A stretch of 64,000 nt of DNA from Manis javanica (lineage: Eukaryota > Chordata > Mammalia > Pholidota > Manidae): contig NC_133166.1 in assembly GCF_040802235.1 (NCBI RefSeq), positions 118,744,991-118,808,990 on the forward strand. Direction: 5' to 3'. The notes beneath the pieces were generated by a model. That model made no database searches, was not told where the DNA came from, and was given only the letters and a program-made list of their open reading frames with translations. The position numbers and the translations under genes were made by a program. Shown piece after piece: positions 23,280-34,754 of the stretch. Position 1 is the stretch's first letter, and every line of letters starts with the position of its first letter.

Positions 23280-23450
23280 ACAGCACTTAAGAGTGTGGTT
23301 CAAATCTGACCTGTCACCTTTGATGTGGGACCTGGCCTCTTAATGCCCCATTTCCTCATTTTCACAGAGAGCTGCTGGCAGACTTATTGAGAGCACAAAT
23401 ATGGCACCTGGAAGATAGCTGATGCTCAGTTTTTAAAAGCTGCTGCTCTT
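23280..23450 (+). repeat. MIR SINE
   Basis: Direct MIR: cacttaagagtgtggttcaa, gacctggcctcttaatgccc, catttcctcattttcacaga and ggcacctggaagatagctga. Confidence 0.6.
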
Positions 23451-24445
23451 AGCCTATTTTGCAGATGCAAAAGGTGAGGCCCAGGGACAAACTGCCCAGG
23501 CCTCACACTGGTGGGAGTGTGAGAGTGAGCCAGTTCCACAGTGCCTGCTTCTTCTGCGACAGCCCATTTACCTCCCCTTGGCTTTAAGGCTTGTATGTTT
23601 AATAACTGGATCTCTGGGGAAGGGGTGGGTGGGTGTAGGGGAGCCCTGATATGTAACATTTGTTGATTTCTGTGATGTAAATACTCCCATCCCAGCTGCT
23701 TTCAAACTACCAAGGCAATGTCACGGATCAGGGACTTGGGAAGACATGGTCAGTAGTTCACCGCTATCTAGAATTGGCATCATACAGATCCACTAGACAG
23801 AAGTAGCCACAAAAGCACAATGACAGGAAAACGTAGTGGTAGGAAGAGGAGATGAGGACTTTAAGTACTTATTACTCTTGCTTTTAATATAATGTGTTAA
23901 ATTGTAAGTTTATGTCATTTAATTTTTAACAGTGGCTCAGATGAATAATCAGCTTGCAGATTTCCTGAGGTTTCACCTCCAGCTCTCACGAGCAGGTAGG
24001 AGCAGGCTCCAGTACATCCTGGCTCTTAGGGGAGGGTGAGGTTAGGGGAGGAAGGGGAGGCCGGGGGAAAGGGGGCAGTCCTCACCCAGGAGATGCCCTT
24101 GCTGTACTCAGCCTGAGATGCCTGGGCCTGCCAGGGAGGGAGCTTGTGACCATGCCTGCCTCCCACAGAGAGGCCTGGGACTCAGAGATGACAAGGGCCA
24201 AATGGAGGTGTGGCAGGTCCCCACCCTCCCGAGTAATGACTCTGTTCAGGCATTTCAGGGATCAGAAGCTGCAAGGTAAGAAGTGAATGCACACAGCCCG
24301 GTCCTGCCTTCCAGCAAGGAGCTCCCAGTCTAGGGTCAGAGGCCACATAAGCTCCACCCATGAAACCCGAGATCAGGAGAGACTGCTAGAGGTGGGAGCT
24401 CCCCCAGGGCAGAGGGAAGGAGTGACCCCCCTTCAAAGTGTACAC

Positions 24446-24552
24446 AGAAAAGTGGTTACAAGTGTTCTTCATGTAACTGTAGATTAATGATACCAAAATA
24501 AAATAAAATAAAATAAAATAAATAAATAAATAAAAAGAAAAGTGGTTACAAG
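24446..24552 (+). mobile_element. Very short 5'-truncated L1 insertion with 17-bp target-site duplication
   Basis: agaaaagtggttacaag occurs at 24446-24462 and again at 24536-24552. Between them are 73 bp: about 35 bp of L1 3' end (gttcttcatgtaactgtaga) matching the full-length L1 at 55690-55725, then an (AAAAT)/(AAAT) tail. This is a complete target-primed insertion that copied only the extreme 3' end. Confidence 0.9.
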
Positions 24553-24554
24553 CA

Positions 24555-24730
24555 AGAGCTCAAACTCTGAAGCCAGATGGCATAGGCCTGACTCTGCCAC
24601 CTTAAACTATAAGATGTGGTGCATATAACCTGTGGCTCAGTTTCCTTTCTGGAAAATGGGGGTAATAGTGGGACCTATCTAGAGGGTTGTGGCACACATA
24701 AAGCTCTTAGCACAGTATCTGGTACACTTA
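24555..24730 (+). repeat. MIR SINE
   Basis: Direct MIR: gagctcaaactctgaagcca, cctgactctgccacc, ctcagtttcctttctggaaa. The 3' end is interrupted by the solo LTR that follows. Confidence 0.7.
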
Positions 24731-24735
24731 GATGG

Positions 24736-25163
24736 GTGGATAAAGTGAAGGTTCCTATGGCCAGGATTCTCACCTGGCCCTGGTTGGCTAGCTCACTACA
24801 CACGTGTGGGCAATATGTTGTTATTGACTCCATATAAAGAGCCCTGCCCAGTGCTCTGGGTGACATGGTGGCATGGTGGCATGGCTGCAGGGTTATACGG
24901 CTGCAGGAGAGCAGAGGCTGGAGTGGTGGCAGCGCCAAGGACAGAGACTGAGATAGCTGCGGGGGCAGAGAGGCCCAGAGGCAGAGACGGGCTTGCTGCA
25001 CGCAGACTTGCTCTGAGTGGTTGGGATTCTAGTGATTGACCTGCCACCGCGGGAATAAAGTTGGGTATAAACCCTTTCATCCCAAGAACGTTCCACTGTC
25101 ATTTTTTTGGTCTCAATGAATCCATAGTGAATTTGTCCAGGGCTGAAACCCATTGACAGGACA
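24736..25163 (+). mobile_element. Solo LTR of an endogenous retrovirus (copy 1, 428 bp)
   Basis: Flanked by 5-bp duplications GATGG (24731-24735 and 25164-25168). Contains a TATA-like catataaagag near 24832 and AATAAA near 25051. It shares its 3' 110 bp or so (gaacgttccactgtcatt, tgaatccatag, ggctgaaacccattg) and its 5' end with the LTR at 33008-33302. It has extra internal sequence, including a catggtgg tandem, that copy 2 lacks. No retroviral coding sequence adjoins it, so it is a recombined solo LTR. The 5' TG appears mutated. A 5-bp duplication suggests class I ERV, not firmly. Confidence 0.85.
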
Positions 25164-25334
25164 GATGGTTAAGAGTCATCCAAGAGTTAGGGAAAGGCCT
25201 AGACAAAGAGTTGGACCCAAAGGTTATAAACAGGAATTCCACATGGCCCTGCCCTCAGGTAGCCCACAGTCTATGGGGATCTCAGACACAGCCAGTGTGG
25301 TGATGCTAAAGAAAGCTCAATTTGGAAGCCTGAG

Positions 25335-25500
25335 AGCTTGAGCTCCAAACCTGCTGCTGCCCCTTGGCTAGCTGTGGGCCTCTGGGCTTCACCTCTCTGT
25401 GCCTCTTTCTGCACCTGCATGCCTACCTTGCAGGGTTGCTGGGGGATTTGAAATACCCTGTCCACAGTGTCCAGCAGGTGGTAGGCCTGCACTACATAGA
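25335..25500 (+). repeat. MIR SINE
   Basis: Direct MIR: gagctccaaacctgctgctg, ttggctagctgtgggcctct, cttcacctctctgtgcctct, gcctaccttgcagggttgct. Confidence 0.65.
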
Positions 25501-27219
25501 GAGGAGGGAGGGCACAACATGTGGAAAGCCCAGGAATGTCAAAGGTGGGCACTTCCTGGCACACGGGGAGCTGTGATGCGTCCCAGGTGGCTGGAACACT
25601 GTGTGTAGTGGAGGGGTCAGCTGGCAGAGGCTGTGGCCAGGGTTTCCTCTTAGCAGCTGGTGGGGTGCAGAAGGGGTAGTAAAAGTTTGAAATTGTCTGG
25701 TAGCGCTGTGAGGGAAGCTCTAGAGCGGCTGGAGATAGCCTATGGGAAGCAGTGGGAGGCAGCTGCTCCCTGTCTGACCGATTGGTCATTAGGTCCCGCA
25801 GCTGTGCGAGTCCGGTGTCCTGTGTTGTGTTTTGTTTTTTGCTGTGGGGCGACACCCAGCGGCTCGCACTTGGAACTGCAGAAGATGCAGCAGGTGCTAC
25901 CCTCATAAGGCTGGGGTTGCCTGGACGGCCCCACGACAGACTACCCAGCCTCACCCACCATTCTGTTCCCCAGAGCAGGAGGGGCCAGCCCTGTCAAGAA
26001 GTGGCCCAGGAGAGCAAGGGCCTGGAGCCCACGGGGACCAGGAACCTAGGGGCTGCTCACTTGGGCTGGTCCCAGTGGTCACCAAGTAGCTGTGTGACTT
26101 TTGGACCTCCCACCTCTGAGCCTGGGCAACAGACTGAACAACCCTTTCAGACTTTAAGTGGGAAGTCTTGGGCCCACTTCATCCCGCCTTCCATAACCAT
26201 TCCTTTTTCTGAAGCACTTCGTCTGTGCCAGTGCAGAACTAGGAGTCATCTCTTTACTTTCCACTCCAGCTTCGAGCCCGGAACTATTGCTATTTTCCCC
26301 ATGGTACATACAAGGAAATGGCCTAAGGCCCACAGGCAGGAAGGGGTGGAATCAGCTTTGACTCCAGAATCCACACCGAGCCCAACTGGAACACGATGGC
26401 AAATTCATTTTGAAGTGCTGGGATTGCAGCAGTGGGCTCTAACACCCCTTGAACTTGGTGATTGTCCAAAAGGATGGACTGCCCTGGTCAGATGGGTGAC
26501 CTGGTTCTCCTTTATAGGCCTGCCTGGTGCTGAGCAGTAAGATCCAGTCTTGTTTCCCCCCTCTGAGAGGGCAGGGCTAGAGATACACCAGCAGCTGCAT
26601 GGAAGGTTGAGGCTCAGGAACTTGCAAGAAGACATTTTGGGGCCCTGGCCCATGGAACTCATTAGCTGGCACCAGTGGGGGCAGGCCCTGACAGGCATCT
26701 AAGGCCAGTGTACACCACCCTTTGACTGCTGAGTCCTGAACAGGGACAGGCATCTACACTCTGTGCACTGGGCTATGTGAGCTCGGGTCCCCAACAATGA
26801 ATTAAGAAGGGTAGATGTGTGTGACTGAGCATGTGTCTTTTAGCTTCAGTTGACATGTCTTCATGGCTCCAGACCCAGATTCTTCTGAGCCCACCTGACA
26901 AACCTCATCCAGGCCCGGTGCCCCCCACTGTATGGTCAATCACCTGGATTTCAGCTGCTCTGAGTGACCCTCTGGGATGGAACGATTTGAAGCTGGGACA
27001 TGGCATAAAGGGAGTCTTAGCAGGGAGTGCTGATTAAGGCAACACCAAGCCCACGGGGCCCTCTTATCCATGGAATGGGGGGTACAGGGTGGCCTGGATT
27101 TGCATACCACCCAGGGTGGGGGGACTGTCCTGATGAAGGGCTCAGGGCTCTAAGGATGGCCAGGTAACTGAGCTGGGGGCAGTGGACCCAGAGGCTGCTG
27201 GGTCTGAACAGCCTGACTA

Positions 27220-27345
27220 ATTAGAGTCAGAGGCAGGGTGGCCTGTGTTCAGATCCTGGCTCCGTGGAAGGCAGTGTCCCCAGGCCTCACTTTCCTCCCT
27301 GTAACAGCAAGATGCCAGCTGCTCTCTGGGCTGGTGTGAGAATGA
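27220..27345 (+). repeat. MIR SINE fragment
   Basis: Direct MIR: agtcagaggcagggtggcct, ttcagatcctggctc and ctcactttcctccctgtaac. Confidence 0.5.
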
Positions 27346-28024
27346 AGGGAGCACAGGGAGACAGGAGCAGTGTGGTGCCTGCACGATGGGTGCGGTGAGG
27401 GGTGGGAGGTGGTGACTGTGGGTGTAAAGAGTGGGTCCAGGGAGAGAGTCAGCCGACAGGCCAGGATGACTTCAGGATCCACTATCGACTTTGCCCATTC
27501 CTAGCTTCTCTGAACTGTGACTTGGGCCTCTAGGAAGGACCACTGGCTTAGTGAGGCTGGGGAGCTGCCCGGGACCAGGCTCCTAAGACTCCCCCCTTTA
27601 CAAAGTGCTCTGGAGGCTCAGCACAGTGTGCTATCTCCACCAGGAGCTGAAGTAACCGGAGTCTAATGGCCTAAATCCAATCTCTTCTGTCTTTGTCTTT
27701 CCTAAAAGGAAATGATTCCCTGCGGGCCTGAGCACACTCTCTCCACCGCCCACCATGCCAGCATAACTTCTTGGAGTTCATTTCCCCCCTGGGCAGGCAT
27801 TTTCTGGAAGAACTGTCATGCTTACTTAATGGCTGTTCTTTTTCTGCCTGTTCAGTGCTTCCATACCTCCTCTGCCTGAACTGGTTGATCTCACACAAGG
27901 TTTAAAAATTCATGACTCCCAGGGAAGATGAAATGAGATGGAGCAGAGAATAGGAGCCAACCCAATCCGAGTCCTCCAATGGGATGGACATATTCTCAGC
28001 AGTGATCAGCAAGACACCCAGGAC

Positions 28025-28260
28025 AGGGGTCAAGAGGTAGGGCATTCTGGGTGCATAGAGATCTAGGTTTGAGTCTCTAGTCCTGTCTTTATGAGGGCTG
28101 GGCTCTTCCTTAACTTCTCGAAGCCTGTTTCCTTAGCTGTATGATGAGGTCAGGGTAGAACTCATATAGTTAGGCTGAGGAGTCTTAAAAGATAGTATTT
28201 AAGTGTTTGGCATGCAGTTTGGCACAGAGACAACACTCAGTAAGTGTTCGTGATTATTTG
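28025..28260 (+). repeat. MIR SINE
   Basis: Direct MIR: agatctaggtttgagtctct, cttaacttctcgaagcctgt and the 3' part cacagagacaacactcagta. Confidence 0.65.
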
Positions 28261-28263
28261 ACA

Positions 28264-28580
28264 TTTCCCAGCCTCCCCTGCAGTTAGGTAAGGGTCTTGC
28301 AGCCAGTTCTGGCCAACGTGCTGTGTGAGGAATTGAGGGGCACCGCTCCCAGTCTGAGGCAGTTAGGAGTGGCTATGAGTTGTCCACTCTCTGTGGGCAG
28401 AAGAACCAAAGGATGCAAGCAGCCTGGATCACCGAGTCACCACATGGAGGTCAGGTACCCTGCAGAGCTGCCTCTCGCTCAACAGATGGGGATGTGAAAG
28501 AGAGAGAAACCCCGCCGCTTCAAGGCCCTGAGGTCTAGTATTTTGTTATTGCAGCATAAGTCAATAACTGAAGATGTGAA
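28264..28580 (+). repeat. Old LTR-like interspersed repeat (copy A)
   Basis: Shares ccagttctggccaacgtgct and a tail tattttgttattgcagcata with old mammalian LTR-type repeats, and resembles the repeats near 31.06 and 32.28 kb. Family not assigned. Confidence 0.45.
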
Positions 28581-28617
28581 GACTTTTTGGGAAAGAAATT
28601 TAAATGCGATTCTGTGT

Positions 28618-29131
28618 ATTAGTTAGGGTTCTCCAGAGAAACGGAACCAAGGGGATGTATGTGCATGTGTATATATCTATGTGCACGTGTGGAGAGAGAG
28701 AGGAGACTGCAATTATGGAGGCAGGAAAGTCCTGAACGCTGCAGGCTGAGTGGGTGAGCTGGACACCCAGGTTTAGCTCTAGCCCACATGTGAGGGCCTG
28801 AGGGCCCGGACAGCTGATGATACAGGTCCCATCGAAGAGCCAGTGTTTCCTTTTGAATCTGACATCGGGGAAAGAGCCCAAGTCCCAGTTCAAAGTCAGT
28901 CGGGCAGGAAGCATTCTCTCTTATCTGGGGGAGCATCAGTATTTTGTTTTATTCAGGGGCTCAACTGATTGGATGAGACCCACCTATATTAGGGAGGGCA
29001 ATCTGCTTTACTCAGTCTACTAATTTAATCTCATTCCAAAATACCTTCATGGCAACACCCGGAGTGATGTTTGCCCAAATATCCAGGCACCTGGTGGCCC
29101 AGTCAAGTTGACACATAAAATGAACCACCAA
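28618..29131. repeat. Ancient interspersed repeat, family unassigned
   Basis: Starts ttagttagggttctccagag and ends caagttgacacataaaatga, with ggcaatctgctttactcagt inside. This is a dispersed mammalian repeat I recognise by sequence but cannot name safely. Confidence 0.6.
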
Positions 29132-29235
29132 ATTCTGGCAGTTGGGAAGCAGACAGGTGAGAGACCTACTGAGATTTTGAAAGAATAGTAATGCCAAAGA
29201 AACCATGACCCGGGTCTTTAAAAACTTGTAGCTCA

Positions 29236-30463
29236 ACTGAAAATAGCTGAAGACTTAAATGTAAGACACAAGACCACAGAACTCCTAGAAGAAAACACAG
29301 TGGGAAAGAGCCTTGACATGGATCTTGGCAATGATTTTGTGGATACAACACCAAAGGCACAAAGAACAAAGACAAAAATAACTAAGTGAGGCTGAACCAA
29401 ACCAAAGATCTTCTGCAGAGCGAAGGAAACCAGCAACACAATGGAAAGGCAACATATGGAGTGGGAGAAAATATTTGCAAATCATATCCTGGAGAAGGGG
29501 TTAATATCCCAAATACATAAGGAATTCACGCAACTCAATAGCAAAAAGACAACCCAATTTAAAAATGGGCAAAGGACCTGAATAAACATTTTCCCAAAGA
29601 AGATGTACAAACGGCCAGTGCGTGAAAGGATGCTCAACATCACGAATCATCAGGGACATGCAAATCAAAACCACAGTGAGGTATCACTTCTCACCTCTTA
29701 GCATGTCTCTTATTACCAAAAAGACAAGAGATAACAAGTGCTGGCGATGATGTGGAGAAAAGGGAACCTTGTACACTACCGGTGGGAATGTAAATTGGTA
29801 CAGTCACTATGGAAACAATAGGAGGTTCCTCAAAAATATAAAAAATAGCACTACCAGATGATCCAGCAGTCCCACTTCTGGGTACATAACGTCCAAAGGA
29901 AACAAAAACACTATCTTTAAGAAATACCTGCACTTCCATGGTCATGCATTGCAACACCAAAACATGGAAACAACCCAAGTGTTTATATATATAAACATAC
30001 AAATTTTAAAAAGACAAATACTGTGTGATCTCACTTATATGTGGGATTTACAGAAAACTCACAGAAACAGATAGACTGGCAGTAGCCAGGGATGGGGGAA
30101 TGGAGGGTGGGACACGGGCAAAGGTGGTCCAGTGGTACAAACTTCAGTCATAAGATGAATAAGTCATGGGAATCTACAGGATGGTAAGTAAACAATACTG
30201 TACTATACACTCAAAAGTTACTAATGGAGTAAATCTTAAAAGTTCTCACCACACCCACCCACACAAAAGGCAGCTATGTGAGATGATGGATGTGTTAACT
30301 AACCTTACTGTGGTCATCATTTTGCAATATATCATACAGCAAATCATCATGTCGTATACCTTAAATTTACACAGTGTTATATGCCAATTATATCGCAATA
30401 AAGCTGGGGAAAAAAGCAGAGCAAAAAATATTTTAATTTAAAAATTAAAATATAAAAAAAGAA
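29236..30463 (+). mobile_element. 5'-truncated L1 (ORF2 end and 3' UTR)
   Basis: Plus-strand remnants of the ORF2 C-terminal region (cagaactcctagaagaaaac, aagatcttctgcagagcgaa, aatatttgcaaatcatatcc), then an L1 3' UTR ending in an A-rich tail near 30460. Frames are broken throughout. Confidence 0.8.
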
Positions 30464-31059
30464 GCCTGTGACTATTTGAGACTTGAAACTTCCTTGGGCA
30501 AGAAGTGGGCTGAGAAATCCCCACAATGCTCAAGGAGGGCAGAGCCCACAGCCCCTGCTTCAGATGCGAGCAAGGAGAGTCCTGGGAAAGGAGGAGCCTC
30601 CAGTGGCCGGGCCTGTGCCCCGGGGAGCAGGTGCGGGGAGCACCTTGCAGGAGAGCAGCGTGGTGATCTCCCCCGGCCAGATAGGAGTCTGCACCCTGTG
30701 TGCCCGGCAGGCTTCCAGGCCAGTGACTGCCAGCGCCTCCCTTCCTCCCTGCCCCAAGGGTATCTTTGCTGCGGTTATTCTGCCCCAAGCATGTGGGGAG
30801 AGTGATAACTTGTCTTTTAAATTCATGCATATCCGGATCAAAAGGGGCCACAACAGACCTGATAGGGACCCCAGGGCACCCCATGAGACCCTGGGCTGGA
30901 GCAGGGGCTGCGCACCCCGTTGGGTTTCCTCTCATGGAAAGGCTGTTTCTGTGTATCGTGTGTAGGAAGAAGAGTAAATCAAATGCGCTATTTGGAGATC
31001 AGAGGAGCGGACTGTGATAGAGACTTCTAGCTCAGCCACGTCTCATTCTGTTCTCCTTC

Positions 31060-31400
31060 AGGTACCTGGAAGAAGGACCCTTTCCAGGCTCCTTGCAGCT
31101 CGCAGGGCTACCTGACTGGCTGCGGCCCACGTGCTATGAGAAGGGACATGTGCTGCTTCTGGGCTGAGAGTGAATGTGAGTCCTCCCACTCTCTCAACCT
31201 CTTCGGTGGCAACCGTGGAGACCACACACTGAGCTGGCAGAGCCTGGCTGCCTGGGTCACCACGCGAAGGAGCTGTGCTGAAGGGCTGCCCAGTTCACAC
31301 TGGACTTGGCCCAAGTGAGAAATAAAGTTTGCTATGTTACGCCACTGCAATCTGGGAGCTAATTTATTAGCAATAGTCTAGCCTGACCTGTTAAGTACAC
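31060..31400 (+). repeat. Old LTR-like interspersed repeat (copy B)
   Basis: Ends gagaaataaagtttgctatg, gttacgccactgcaatctgg, ttagcaatagtctagcctga, the classic polyadenylation and tail pattern of MaLR/MER LTRs. Confidence 0.45.
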
Positions 31401-31619
31401 CTTTCTGTTAGACATATAGTGGCTGTATCACACATAGGAGGGGGAGGAAACATCTAGAAAGTGTGGTAAGTTTGGGATGTTAAGGGAACCTCATAAAACA
31501 CTCAAAACATTTTCCATTAACTTGCCAGGTCTCAGGAACAACTTCCACTGGCAAAACACTTGAGTGGTCTTAGATCCAGCAGAAAAGCTCCCCAAAGAGC
31601 CTCTACCTTCTTTTATTCC

Positions 31620-31760
31620 ATCAGTCAGTCACTCACTCATTAAGCACCTAAATGAGCACCAACTATATGCCAGGCACTATGCTAAAGGGAGATAGGATAG
31701 AGTGTAACATGGTTCCTCTCCCCAGGGAACTTGCAGCAGGGGAGATTACACATGAACAGT
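31620..31760 (-). repeat. L2 or MIR-like fragment
   Basis: cactcattaagcacctaaat, accaactatatgccaggcac and ctccccagggaacttgcagc follow reverse L2 3'-end order. Confidence 0.5.
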
Positions 31761-32280
31761 CCCTCTGCGCTGCCCCAGGGCTATAAGAGTAGCAATAAAA
31801 GCAGGGGTTTTGGAGATGGACCTGCCCGGCTTCCAATCCCAATCGATCCTATATAATATGCTTGCTTAGCACAGTGCCTGACACGTGGCAAGTACCACAC
31901 ACACACACTCATGCACTTCACCCAGATCCGGCTGACTCCAAAGCCTGCAAGCTTAACTGTGATGCAATGCTGCCTCTCCTAAGGCCAAGTCACTCCTCTA
32001 TGTGCTTTACATATACATGTGCCAAAAGTATTATCCTCATTTCATGGATGTGAAGATGCTCGTATAAGGTCAAACGGTGCATTAGCAAAGGAGCCAGGTC
32101 TTAAGCTAGGATGGTCTCATCCCTACCCATGAAGCTCCACTTCAGATAGACCGGATCATGCCATTTCCTCCTTTAAAACCTCCAATTGGTTCCCAGTGCC
32201 TAATCCATAGAGGCCCAGGACAGTGCCTGCACACAGTAAAGATCCAAAAATTATTACCGTGGTGAGAATCAACACTGCTC

Positions 32281-32996
32281 ACTCCCTACCTCTGACTCCA
32301 GCATCTGGAACTGCACTTCCTGGTTCCCTCTGGGGCCATGTGATCAGTTCTGGCCAATGAGTCATGAGCAGTAGTGAAGGGTGTCACGCCCAGGATGAGC
32401 ATTTGATTATTACTGTGCAACCCTCCAGAGCTCTCGCTTCCTTCCTGCTATGGACTAAATTGTGCCCCCACAAATTCCGATGCTGAAGCCCACTCCCCTA
32501 CCCCCCATATGACTATATAGGAGACCAGGTCTTTAAGGAGGTGCCTGAGGTTAAACGAGGTCAGAAGGGTGGAGCCCTGATCTAACAGAACTGGTGTCCT
32601 TACAGAAGAGGAAGAGACCGGAGCTCATTCCCTCTTGGCCACGTGAGCACAGTGAGAAGGTGGCCACCTGCAAGCTAAGAGCAGAGTCCTCTCTAGAAAC
32701 TGGGCTTGCCAGAACCTTGACTTTGGACTTCCCAGCCGCCAGAACTGTGAGAAAATAAAGTTCCATTGTTTAAGCCTCACAGAGAAGCCTAAGGCATGGC
32801 TGTCACCATGGCCTGCAGCTTTTCGGACGGGGCTGCTCTGCTGGTGTGAGCCCGCGAGGTGGGACCACACGTCATGCTGAGCCCACCAGCAGTCCTCAGT
32901 GACATGCACACAATGTGAACAAGGAATAGACTTGTGCTGTTTCGAGCCACTGAGATCTGGGGCTGACTGTTACCACAGCATAACTTAGTCCATCCT
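32281..32996 (+). repeat. Old LTR-like repeat (copy C), interrupted by a MaLR LTR
   Basis: The outer element runs from about 32281 (gatcagttctggccaatgag) to 32445 and resumes near 32795 through gctgtttcgagccactgaga and ccacagcataacttagtcca. The middle is a separate MLT1-type LTR. Confidence 0.5.
32446..32780 (+). mobile_element. MaLR (MLT1-type) solo LTR
   Basis: Begins TGCTATGGACTAAATTGTG and follows the familiar MLT1 order: gctgaagcccactcccctac, aggaggtgcctgaggttaaa, gaactggtgtccttacagaa, gaactgtgagaaaataaag, ttgtttaagcc. The terminal 50 bp are missing. Inserted into another LTR-like repeat. Confidence 0.7.
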
Positions 32997-33007
32997 AAAT
33001 TTTAAGC

Positions 33008-33302
33008 TGTGGGGAAGTTGCGGTTCTTATGACCAGGATCCTCACTGAACTTAAACCACCTAATGATGTAACTGGCCTGTTGCTAGGCTACTGCTTACAC
33101 ACCCGTAGGCAATAAGCTACTATTGCGCTATATAGAGAGCTTGGCCGCTCTGGGCGGAGGCAGAGACGTTAGTGCTCGACCTACCGCCGGAGAACAAGCC
33201 TGGTAATAAACCCTTTCGCCCCAAGAACGTTCTACTGTCATTTCTTTGGTCACGCTGAATCCATAGCGAACTTTACCGGGGCTGAAACCCATTGGCAAGA
33301 CA
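33008..33302 (+). mobile_element. Solo LTR of an endogenous retrovirus (copy 2, 295 bp)
   Basis: Flanked by TAAGC at 33003-33007 and 33303-33307. Begins TG and ends CA. Contains a TATA-like ctatatagag near 33130 and AATAAA near 33202. Same family and orientation as 24736-25163, but 133 bp shorter in the middle. No internal retroviral sequence remains. It carries a perfect X-box match on its minus strand at 33079-33091. Confidence 0.87.
33079..33091. promoter_or_regulatory. X-box match inside solo LTR
   Basis: Minus-strand GTAGCC-T-AGCAAC fits GTNRCC-N-RGYAAC exactly. The sister LTR lacks it at the equivalent position. Activity is unknown. Confidence 0.3.
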
Positions 33303-34019
33303 TAAGCATTGTAATTTTTTAACATCATTGTGTTATCTTTTTTCAGAATTAAGTGCAGAAGTTTTAGTATAACAGAAAACCTGCCCTTGGGCCCTCCGAA
33401 TCTCGTCTCTAACCCTTCCCTGGCAGGTGCCCCCTCCTCCAGCCGCAGCGGTCCAACCGTTTCCAGAGTCCCCAGACCTGCTGGCACTCTCCCCTCCTCG
33501 CTTCTGCCCATGCGGTTCCCTCTGCCTGGAATGCCTTTTCCCTGACACCGTGCTCTTTCGAAAGCACACATCTGAATAAATCACTTCTCTGCTTATATCT
33601 CTCTGACAGGTCTTGGAGGAAATGCCTCGAGGAGATCATTCTCAAGCTGAATTAGAGGGTTTTGTTTTTACAGATGGAGGCCATTTTATTAAGTGGTAAC
33701 CCGCGTGTTACAACTAGAGAGTGAGGCAGAGAGCGCGGGGCTGTTTTGTGGTACAGGCAGGGAGTACAGAGGGTGGGAGAGGGAGAGATCCGTGGCCTCG
33801 AGGAAGAGGTGACTGGGAGGACGCAGGTAGCAGGCGCCAAAGAGCAGGGGGTGCTCCCCAAGGGGGCTCACTTCCTGACGTTTTAGGAAGAATGTAGACC
33901 AATGGGTTTCTAACAATTTTTATGCTTAAATGACTGAGCGATGAGAACAGTAAATATAAGAAGCACACCGAAGACCTTTTCTTCTGAGAAGACAATAGAG
34001 GGGGTCAGGAGGGCTGGTG

Positions 34020-34200
34020 AGGAGCCGGGCTGCCTGGCTTCATGTCCCATCTCCCAGACTCACCAGCTGAGTGACCTCGGGCAAGTGGCAAGACTTTTCA
34101 GCACCCCAGGTAAAATGGGATGATCACAGTGCCTCTACCTTTCTTTATGAGAAATAAGTGAACTAAATTAGAAGTGTGCCTCATACAATAAGCATATCTC
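34020..34200 (+). repeat. MIR SINE
   Basis: Direct MIR: ggctgcctggcttcatgtcc, ccagctgagtgacctcgggc and aggtaaaatgggatgatcac. Confidence 0.65.
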
Positions 34201-34754
34201 ACTATTCTTAGTCTCAGGATAAAGCTAAAAGCAGCACTGGCTGTCTTCCTGACAATGACCAGGACACGGACCACGTGATCACGTGAACCTCTTGCCACGT
34301 GGTCAACGGACAGTGCAGGCCGCAGAGATCACTGGTGTGGGTTTTAAAGCACCGAATTTACATACACATCACCACAACAAACATTACTCTTGGACGCTGA
34401 CAACCATTTTTTATGTGACAAACTGACAAACAATTGTCTCAGAGAAAGCAGTCAAAATCTTTTGCTTCTGCCACCTACATACATATGGCTGTTGGCATTC
34501 TCCAAGCTGGTTATTATCACAGTTTAAAAAGAGAATTGCTTTTTGATGGAGAACTTCATCTTCATTTAAAATATAAATGATACTAAACCAAGTGATCTCT
34601 TGTGACAGACTAGTCCTAACCAGCTCCATTATTCTCAGTGAGGACCTTACTTTTAAATATGAATTTTTGACATGCAACTAGACTACTTTTATTTGCACTT
34701 AATTTTCATTTCAACATTTTATTTAAAAATTTTTAAATTTAATAATGTTGTTTT

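Noticed and set aside
25752-26540. Plus-strand open frame of 262 codons
   Set aside because: It starts at GTG and crosses MIR-like repeats; there is no family resemblance or splice context.
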